NCBI RefSeq assembly: GCF_010731715.1
Contig: NZ_AP022587.1
Span: 1,426,001 to 1,490,000 of the forward strand
DNA: 64,000 nucleotides
Direction of reading: 5' to 3'
From: Mycobacterium stomatepiae
Lineage (GTDB): Bacteria; Actinomycetota; Actinomycetes; Mycobacteriales; Mycobacteriaceae
Both the position numbers and the translations under genes were made by a program. Positions 58,774-64,000 of the stretch are shown piece after piece. How positions within the stretch are numbered: the first letter of the stretch is position 1; the number at the start of each line of letters is the position of its first letter. Under the pieces are notes generated by a model that made no database searches, was not told where the DNA came from, and saw nothing but the letters and a program-made list of their open reading frames with translations.

Positions 58774-59256
58774 TCAACCGACGGCCCGGGAACTCTCGAC
58801 CCGTTTGCGGAGGCGGGCCGCCAGTGCCGCGGCACGATCCAGGTCGTGATCATTGGGCCGGTCCCGGTTGATCCCGCCGATGAATCCGAACGGCCCCACC
58901 GTGTCGAATCCCCGGCTGGAAAACGAACCGATCACCTCGAAGCCCTTCGCCTCGAGCATCTTCCGTATCGGCTTGTGATAGCCCAACAATGGAATCTCCC
59001 GGGCACCGCTGGTGAAGAACGTGAAGGCCGAGACACGGTCCGCGCGTGGCACGTGGCGTATCAGGCTGCGCAGCCTGGGATCCACTGCCATGTAGTAGAT
59101 GCCGGATCCGAAACCCACTAGGTCGTATCCGCCCAGCGTCGCGGGGTCGACCGACTCGGGTGTGACCACCTCGCATTCGAGCACCTGCGCCATCCGATCG
59201 GCGATGCGGCGGGTATTGCCGTGTGATTTCGAGGAGCACACGATCAGTGCCTTCAT
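58774..59256 (-). CDS. Flavodoxin-family protein
   Basis: 160 residues from ATG 59256 (MKALIVCSSKSHGNTRRIAD), with AAAGGAG seven bases upstream. The phosphate loop SSKSHGNT binds FMN; GFGSGIYYM and AFTFFTSG complete the cofactor site. An electron carrier or quinone reductase in the cytosol. A DosR-like box about 120 bases upstream is shared with the divergent Rv2629-type gene. Confidence 0.88.
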   Translation of the reverse strand: MKALIVCSSKSHGNTRRIADRMAQVLECEVVTPESVDPATLGGYDLVGFGSGIYYMAVDPRLRSLIRHVPRADRVSAFTFFTSGAREIPLLGYHKPIRKMLEAKGFEVIGSFSSRGFDTVGPFGFIGGINRDRPNDHDLDRAAALAARLRKRVESSRAVG

Positions 59257-59375
59257 GGATGGACTCCTTTCTGCGGAATTCCATGCTGCGTCCCGCCCCG
59301 GGCATCCGGTAAAGGCGCAAAGGCACGAAGGACCCGGGGCGTTGGTCACTTGTCGGATGAGGGCAACCAGACCAC

Positions 59376-59389
59376 GGGACTAAAGGCCC
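59376..59389. promoter_or_regulatory. DosR-like box between flavodoxin and Rv2629-type genes
   Basis: GGGACTAAAGGCCC matches GGGACTWWAGTCCC in 13 of 14 positions, the best of the four. It is 120 bases from the flavodoxin start and 91 bases from the start at 59480. Confidence 0.7.
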
Positions 59390-59479
59390 ACACCAAAGGG
59401 CTAACGGCTCTGGCCGACCGCGCTCGCCCTTCATACGGTTGACCAACAGTAAAGGCCAGACAAACAGCGAAGGTATGCC

Positions 59480-60604
59480 ATGCGATCCGAACGCCTCAGA
59501 CGGCTGGTGAAGGCGGAAGGTCCTTTCGCCTCGGTGTATTTCGACGACTCACACGACACGGCCGGTGCTGTCGAGCAACTCGAAGCGAAGTGGCGCGATA
59601 TCCGCAGAGACCTCGAAGACATGGGGGCGGGAACGGCGCTTCTCGGCACTCTCGAGGGTGTGGTGCTGCACCACCGCCCCGCGGTGGGCCGGCGCGGCCG
59701 AGCTCTGATCGCGACCAGTGATCGGGTGCTGGTCGACGAACAGCTCAGCAGCCCTCCCCCGAGCACGGTGGTTCGCTTCTCGGCGTACCCGTACATCTTG
59801 CCCCTGGTCACCGGTGAGATGCGGCGACCGGTTTACGTGTTCGCCGCGGTCGACCACACCGGCGCCGATGTCAGCCTGCACGAGGGCGAGACTGTCCGAT
59901 CCACCAGCATCGAAGGTGCGGGCCGCCCGGCGCATAAGCCGGCGACCGCGGGCTGGAACGGGTACGGCGATCTCCAGCACGCGACCGACGAAGCCGTCCG
60001 GATGAACTGCCGCGCGATCGCCGATCACTTGACCCGGTTGGTGGACGACGCGGATCCCGAGGTCATTTTCATCAGCGGAGCGGTACCCGCCCGGGCGGAT
60101 CTGCTTGCCGAGTTACCACAGCGAGTGGCCGAGCGGGTCTCGCAGTTGCCCGGCGGTGCCCGCAAAGGCCGTGCCGGCGAAGACGAGATCGACGACGTGA
60201 CCACGGCGGAGTTCGCTCGGCGTCGCGGCCTCGAATTGACCGCCATCGCCGATCGCTTCGAATCCGAGATCGGGCGCGGCTCCGGCTTGGCGGCGCAAGG
60301 GCTCGGCGCGGTGTGCGAGGCGTTGCGTGCCGGCGACGTCGATACCCTGATCGTCGGTGAGCTGGGTGACACCACTGTGGTCACCGGCCACGCGCTGACC
60401 ACCATCGCGCCGGATTCCGATGTGTTGTCCGAACTCGGCGAACCCGCCGAGCGCATCGCACGAGCCGATGAGGCGTTGCCCTTCGCCGCGATCGCCGTTG
60501 GCGCATCGTTGACCCGGGCCAACGATCTGATCGCACCCGCCGACGGGATTGCCGCCTTGTTGCGGTATGCCGCCAACGAACGCCTGTCCAGTCAGCAACC
60601 GTAG
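59480..60604 (+). CDS. Rv2629-like protein (archaeo-eukaryotic release-factor-like fold)
   Basis: 374 residues, equal to Rv2629, from ATG 59480 with AAGG upstream. Starts MRSERLRRLVKAEGPFASVYFDDSHDT. It belongs to the bacterial release-factor-like group (baeRF), which includes the DosR-regulated Rv2629. The C-terminal part (DVTTAEFARRRGLELTAIADRF; LRAGDVDTLIVGELGDTTVV) resembles the eRF1 domain 3 fold. Role in ribosome rescue or dormancy is inferred. A DosR-like box precedes it. Confidence 0.85.
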   Translation: MRSERLRRLVKAEGPFASVYFDDSHDTAGAVEQLEAKWRDIRRDLEDMGAGTALLGTLEGVVLHHRPAVGRRGRALIATSDRVLVDEQLSSPPPSTVVRFSAYPYILPLVTGEMRRPVYVFAAVDHTGADVSLHEGETVRSTSIEGAGRPAHKPATAGWNGYGDLQHATDEAVRMNCRAIADHLTRLVDDADPEVIFISGAVPARADLLAELPQRVAERVSQLPGGARKGRAGEDEIDDVTTAEFARRRGLELTAIADRFESEIGRGSGLAAQGLGAVCEALRAGDVDTLIVGELGDTTVVTGHALTTIAPDSDVLSELGEPAERIARADEALPFAAIAVGASLTRANDLIAPADGIAALLRYAANERLSSQQP

Positions 60605-60621
60605 GAGCGGGGGCGATCACC

Positions 60622-61281
60622 ATGATAGACAAGGAAATCCGGGTGGCCGTCGGGCCGGCATCGGTGGTCGGGCAGCTCACCATCCCCTCACACCCCAAGG
60701 GTGTCGTGGTGTTCGCGCATGGCAGCGGCAGCAGTAGACACAGCCCTCGTAATCGCTATGTCGCCGACGTCCTCAACAGGGCGGGGTTGGCCACGGTGCT
60801 TTTCGACCTGCTGACGCCCGAGGAAGAAGGTGATCGGGCCAACGTCTTCGACATCGGATTGCTCACGCGCCGATTGATCCACGTCACGGCGTGGCTGGCC
60901 GCGCAACCCGATACCGCGTCATTGCCGGTGGGTTACTTCGGCGCCAGCACCGGGGCGGGCGCCGCGCTGGCGGCGGCCGCTCATCCCGGTATCAAGGTCG
61001 CGGCGGTGGTGTCGCGCGGCGGGCGGCCCGATCTGGCGAACGGATTACTTCGCAAAGTGGAAGCTCCGACCCTATTGATAGTCGGTGGGCGCGACGAGAC
61101 GGTTCTCGAGCTGAACCGGCAGGCGCAGGCGGCGATCCCAGCCGAGTGTGAAGTCGCCGTGGTTTCCGGTGCCACCCACCTGTTCGAGGAGCCGGGCACA
61201 CTTGAACAGGTGGCCGCTTTGGCGCGCGACTGGTTCCTCGGCCACCTCGATCCGGCGGCGCCCGAGAATTTCACGAAATAG
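60622..61281 (+). CDS. Dienelactone hydrolase-like alpha/beta hydrolase
   Basis: 219 residues from ATG 60622, 17 bases after the Rv2629-like stop, so one operon. VVVFAHGSGSSRHSPRNRYVAD gives the oxyanion region; the nucleophile Ser is in VGYFGASTGAGAAL near 112, Asp in LLIVGGRDETVLE and His in VSGATHLFEEPG. It resembles the hydrolase half of the DosR-regulon proteins Rv0571c and Rv2030c. Substrate unknown. Confidence 0.85.
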   Translation: MIDKEIRVAVGPASVVGQLTIPSHPKGVVVFAHGSGSSRHSPRNRYVADVLNRAGLATVLFDLLTPEEEGDRANVFDIGLLTRRLIHVTAWLAAQPDTASLPVGYFGASTGAGAALAAAAHPGIKVAAVVSRGGRPDLANGLLRKVEAPTLLIVGGRDETVLELNRQAQAAIPAECEVAVVSGATHLFEEPGTLEQVAALARDWFLGHLDPAAPENFTK

Positions 61282-61321
61282 CCTGGCGAACAGCCGCTCT
61301 CGTGGTGTGCTGCGCATTGCT

Positions 61322-61378
61322 TTGAAAGCGGCGGTCCCGGAAGGGGTAGGAGGAGTCCGGGACCGCCGCGGCTTTCAA
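61322..61378. other. Long inverted repeat (hairpin)
   Basis: Arms 61322-61341 and 61356-61378 pair over 20 bases with a 3-base bulge; the inner 12-14 bases (GGCGGTCCCGGA with TCCGGGACCGCC) are perfect, loop about 14 bases. It lies between the convergent ends of the hydrolase operon and the decayed DUF1876 gene, fitting a bidirectional terminator. Confidence 0.6.
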
Positions 61379-61382
61379 CCCA

Positions 61383-61667
61383 CCGGCAGGCGCAGAGATG
61401 CAGGCGCGTGACCGGTTCGTGGGTACTGGCCTGGATATCGATTGACGCCAAGGCGAACAGCTGATTCGCCAAGTCGGACAGTGCCCGGGCAATGGCGAGT
61501 TCGTCGCCGATCCGAGCCACCGGCTCGTCCGCCGGATCGAGTCGTGCCCAACCGACACCGACGAACTTCTGACCCGACCAGGACAGACGCGCCTTCGCCC
61601 GGGTGCGCTCCTCGCGTTCCTCACGGGTCTCCCTATCCTGCCGTCCGATTCGCCCACGTTGGCGCAT
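61383..61667 (-). pseudogene. Decayed DUF1876 (Rv2632c-like) gene
   Basis: From ATG 61667 the frame reads MRQRGRIGRQDRETREEREE then TRAKARLSWSGQKFVGVGWA, GDELAIARALSDLANQLF and QASTHEPVTRL, the body of DUF1876. The first beta strand of the family (KRWxVxIxIxE) is missing, and instead of a stop after THEPVTRLHL the frame runs on through CACRWVESRGGPG into sequence opposite the hydrolase gene. So both ends look damaged. A DosR-like box remains about 50 bases upstream, as expected for Rv2632c/Rv1738 relatives. Confidence 0.65.
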
Positions 61668-61715
61668 CGTTGATCGATGTATTAGATGCGACCATCGCGG
61701 GGCAGGTACGAAGTA

Positions 61716-61729
61716 GGGGCGGAAGTCCC
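61716..61729 (-). promoter_or_regulatory. DosR-like box upstream of the DUF1876 remnant
   Basis: GGGGCGGAAGTCCC matches 11 of 14 core bases of GGGACTWWAGTCCC, 49 bases from ATG 61667. Confidence 0.45.
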
Positions 61730-61820
61730 TACTCCCGGAGTCGTTTGTAGGTTGCGCGACGCGCCACTGCGCGATGTTGAACTTAATCGACATTCTCGTT
61801 CGTATTAATCAACAATTTCC

Positions 61821-61848
61821 CTGACATATATCGAGGTACCCCTAGGGT
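61821..61848 (+). promoter_or_regulatory. Promoter of the EthR-like gene
   Basis: CTGACA (61821-61826) and TAGGGT (61843-61848) are 16 bases apart, and the -10 ends 7 bases before GTG 61856, giving a leaderless transcript. The -10 is part of the small palindrome TACCC-CTA-GGGTA, a possible autoregulation site. Confidence 0.6.
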
Positions 61849-61855
61849 ATGTGCA

Positions 61856-62584
61856 GTGTCCGACCCCTCGACGTCCACCGGGTACACGCACGCCTCGCGC
61901 GGCCGGCGGGCGTCGCATCACGCGGGCGACGACCGAGAGAAGGCAATTCTGGCCACCGCGGAGCGGCTCCTGGAAGAGCGGCCGCTGGCCGACTTCTCTG
62001 TCGACGATCTGGCGAAAGGCGCGGGCATCTCCCGCCCCATCTTCTACTTCTATTTCCGGTCGAAGAACGCGGTGCTGCTGTCGTTGCTGGACCAGATGAA
62101 CACCAAGGCACACGCGGCCCTCAAGTCGCTGCGGGCCACGCTGTCCGGCGACCCGGCGACGCTGTGGCGCAACCGGATCGAGGCGTTCTTCGAGGTGTCG
62201 GGATCCCACCGCGCGGTCGCGGTGGCCGGTGCGGCGGCCAAGTCCACCAACCCCGAGGTCCGGCACGTGTGGGCGACGCTGATGCAGAAATGGATCACGT
62301 TCACCACCACCGCGATCAAGGCCGAACGTGAGCGGGGCGCCGCACCGGACACCATCGCGGCCGAGGATCTGTCCATCGCGCTGAACATGTTGAGCGAGCG
62401 GGTGATGGCCGCCACGTTCACCACCGAGGAACCGGCGATCCGCGAGGACCGGGTGATCGACACCCTGGTGCACATCTGGCTGGCCAGCATCTACGAGGAC
62501 GGCAACGCCTCGGCCGGGCACGCCACGCTGGCGCTACGGGATACCGTGGCCTCGCTTGCCGACTACCCGCTCGGCACGACGTAG
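61856..62584 (+). CDS. TetR-family regulator, EthR-like
   Basis: 242 residues from GTG 61856. Helix-turn-helix near 50-75 (FSVDDLAKGAGISRPIFYFYF), almost word for word that of M. tuberculosis EthR, preceded by DDREKAILATAERLLEERPLAD. The ligand domain also tracks EthR (LMQKWITFTTTAIKAERERGAAPDT; DTLVHIWLASIY). EthR controls the Baeyer-Villiger oxygenase ethA; no such gene is here, so this is probably a paralogue. Its last 51 bases overlap the end of convergent pcaB. Confidence 0.9.
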   Translation: MSDPSTSTGYTHASRGRRASHHAGDDREKAILATAERLLEERPLADFSVDDLAKGAGISRPIFYFYFRSKNAVLLSLLDQMNTKAHAALKSLRATLSGDPATLWRNRIEAFFEVSGSHRAVAVAGAAAKSTNPEVRHVWATLMQKWITFTTTAIKAERERGAAPDTIAAEDLSIALNMLSERVMAATFTTEEPAIREDRVIDTLVHIWLASIYEDGNASAGHATLALRDTVASLADYPLGTT

Positions 62585-63766
62585 GCTCTCGTCGATCAAC
62601 CGGTCGACGGCGCCGAAATAGGTTGGCGACGAAGGCTTTCCGGCTAGGTCGGCGATCGCCCGTTGCTCACCGAGCACCTCTGCCGCCCCGAGGTTCTCGG
62701 CCATCCGCGCGGCGTGCACCCGCAGCCCGGCCAGCAGCTCGCCGCACTGGGAGCCCGCAATCACGGTCCGCCGGGCCAGGGTCCGCAGCGTGTCCCACTC
62801 GGCATGCCACGCGCCGTCGGGACGTTCGTCGTTGGCCAGCGCCGCCGCGGTGTGCAGGGCAGCCGCCAGCTGCGGTGTGGATAGCGCGGTCCGCCGGATC
62901 ATGATGGACAGCACCGGATTGCGCTTGTGCGGCATCGACGACGAGCCGCCACGCCGATCGGCGGCCGGCTCGCTCAGCTCGCCGATCTCGGGACGAGCCA
63001 GCGTGACGACGTCCGACGCGATCCGGCCCCAGCCGTCGGTGCAGCCGAGGAAGGCGTCGGCCGCGGCGGTAATCGGCGTCCGGGTGGTGTGCCATGGCGT
63101 CCGCACATGCAGGCCTAAAGTTGCTGCCGCAGTGTGCATTACCCGTTCGGCAACTTCCGTCGGGTCGCCCGCGCGGGTGAGCAGCGTCGCGAGTTCGGTG
63201 GTGGCCGACCATGTTCCGACGGCACCACCCAGCTGGATCGGGGTGACCAGACCGCTAAGCCGTTCGTACGCGTCGACGACGCCGTCGCACCACCGGGCCG
63301 CCTTGGCGCCGAACGTGCTGGGCGCGGCGTGCTGGGTGAGCGTACGGGCCACCATCGGGGTGCCCCGATGCAGGTTCGCGAGCGAGGTCAGTGCCGAAAC
63401 CTGTTCGCGTAGCTGTGTTCTCAGCTCGTCGGCGACGGCACGCACGCCCAGCATCAGCGCGGTGTCCACGACGTCCTGGCTGGTGAGCCCGCGGTGGATC
63501 CACGGGCGGATGCCGGGCGTGGCCCGCTGGCGCAGCAGCTCGACCACACCGACGATCGGGTTGCCGCTGTCCTCGGCGCCCAGCGCGAGCGCTGCCACGT
63601 CCTCGTGGCCCACCAGCCGCGACAGGTCGGCGTCGGCCGGCGCCAGGCCCGCGGCAGCCAGGGCGCCCAGCCAGGCGGATTCCACCGCCACCATCGAGCC
63701 CAGCAGCGCGCGATCGGTCATGTGCTCGCCGGCGCGGTGATCGCCGGGCCACAACAGATTGGTCAT
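62534..63766 (-). CDS. pcaB: 3-carboxy-cis,cis-muconate cycloisomerase
   Basis: 410 residues from ATG 63766. Aspartase/fumarase superfamily: the signature GGSSSMPHKRNPVLS near 270 is intact, and TSQDVVDTALMLGVRAV and MVARTLTQHAAPSTFGAKA are typical of PcaB. It forms 4-carboxymuconolactone in the protocatechuate branch of the beta-ketoadipate pathway. Start overlaps the pcaG stop by 4 bases. C-terminus runs 51 bases into the convergent EthR-like gene. Confidence 0.93.
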   Translation of the reverse strand: MTNLLWPGDHRAGEHMTDRALLGSMVAVESAWLGALAAAGLAPADADLSRLVGHEDVAALALGAEDSGNPIVGVVELLRQRATPGIRPWIHRGLTSQDVVDTALMLGVRAVADELRTQLREQVSALTSLANLHRGTPMVARTLTQHAAPSTFGAKAARWCDGVVDAYERLSGLVTPIQLGGAVGTWSATTELATLLTRAGDPTEVAERVMHTAAATLGLHVRTPWHTTRTPITAAADAFLGCTDGWGRIASDVVTLARPEIGELSEPAADRRGGSSSMPHKRNPVLSIMIRRTALSTPQLAAALHTAAALANDERPDGAWHAEWDTLRTLARRTVIAGSQCGELLAGLRVHAARMAENLGAAEVLGEQRAIADLAGKPSSPTYFGAVDRLIDESLRRAERVVGKRGHGIP

Positions 63767-64000
63767 CCCCCGGCATCCCGGTACGCCAGAAACACGGTCT
63801 CGCGCGGACCCTGCAGGTGAATGTCGAACCGGTAATCGGCTCGGCTTTCGGCCACGCACAATAGGGTTGCCCGCCGGCCGGCGTCGAGGGTCCCCAACAC
63901 CGGGTCGAGTTGCGCGCCGGGCAGATAGGCGCGGGTGAACAGCCCGTCCAGCAGTCCGCGAGCGAAGACGACGAGGGCGAAGAACGGCGGGCTCGCGATG
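63763..64000 (-). CDS. pcaG: Protocatechuate 3,4-dioxygenase alpha subunit (5' end outside window)
   Basis: The last 78 codons are present: PFFALVVFARGLLDGLFTRAYLP, ARRATLL-type GRRATLLCVAES and YRFDIHLQGPRETVFLAY before TGA 63763-63765. These are the C-terminal motifs of PcaG, which with PcaH opens the ring of protocatechuate. Translationally coupled to pcaB. Confidence 0.88.
   Translation of the reverse strand, partial: IASPPFFALVVFARGLLDGLFTRAYLPGAQLDPVLGTLDAGRRATLLCVAESRADYRFDIHLQGPRETVFLAYRDAGG

Larger units (their letters stand above)
61282..61855. other. Intergenic region with decayed gene
   Basis: About 570 bases without an intact gene. It holds the long hairpin, the DUF1876 remnant, a DosR-like box and the TetR promoter, each listed separately. 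The stretch 61730-61815 shows nothing else that I recognise. Confidence 0.6.

Noticed and set aside
58720..59121. Open frame of 133 codons on the plus strand opposite the flavodoxin gene
   Set aside because: No recognised motif, antisense to a clear gene, and typical of third-position GC shadows in this genome.
60981..61793. 270-codon minus-strand frame as one real gene
   Set aside because: Only the 61383-61667 part resembles a family (DUF1876); the rest is opposite the hydrolase coding region.

Overview
The window is a high-GC actinobacterial chromosome segment from a Mycobacterium, most likely a nontuberculous and probably slow-growing species. Three things point there: near-continuous synteny with M. 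tuberculosis Rv2578c to Rv2632c, PE/PPE and 13E12-family genes, and PIM and wax-ester genes. It differs from M. tuberculosis in carrying a HelD/HelR-type RNA polymerase ATPase, lacking vapBC40 (expected between ruvC and Rv2597) and pdxH (expected between pdxS and the PPE locus), and having rebuilt the PPE42 locus. I saw no rRNA, tRNA, CRISPR array, insertion sequence or prophage.

Layout. 0-6.2 kb: SOS-linked radical-SAM gene, helR-like gene, a hydrolase-adenylyl cyclase fusion, a 13E12 HNH gene and a small PPE-tail ORF. 6.2-15.8 kb: hisS, glyoxalase-II-like gene, ppiB, two copies of a Ser/Thr kinase fused to an extracytoplasmic cyclophilin (first copy dead, second intact), relA and apt. 15.8-21 kb: lipoprotein, secF, secD, yajC. 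21-26.3 kb: gabT and carboxylic acid reductase, closed by a perfect hairpin. 26.3-37 kb: two membrane proteins, ruvCAB behind an SOS box, a five-gene DUF4178/DUF2617/DUF4247/DUF350/speE-like cassette, yebC-type gene, pdxT-tesB-pdxS. 37-42 kb: a tandemly duplicated PPE plus PE-lipase cassette; in the second copy both reading frames are fused. 42-48.5 kb: NUDIX-pimA-patA-pgsA-HIT-thrS operon, nearly every junction overlapping by a few bases. 48.6-55.1 kb: glycosyltransferase, thioesterase, aldo/keto reductase, broken DUF1990 gene, nitronate monooxygenase, then the Rv2619c-Rv2622 block. 55.2-61.8 kb: a dormancy-type block (SRPBCC protein, WS/DGAT, hydrolase, flavodoxin, Rv2629-type protein, hydrolase, decayed DUF1876 gene) with several DosR-like boxes. 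61.8-64 kb: EthR-like TetR regulator and the protocatechuate genes pcaB and pcaG.

How it fits together. Three LexA-type boxes tie the radical-SAM gene, the 13E12 gene and ruvCAB to DNA damage. The 43-46 kb operon makes phosphatidylinositol and its mannosides. The 55-62 kb block looks like a hypoxia or storage-lipid module. The best candidates for something new are the receptor kinase with a cyclophilin ectodomain beside ppiB, with its partly gene-converted pseudogene twin, and the duplicated PPE/PE-lipase cassette with its newborn fusion. All homology statements come from recognising protein sequence by eye; no search was run.
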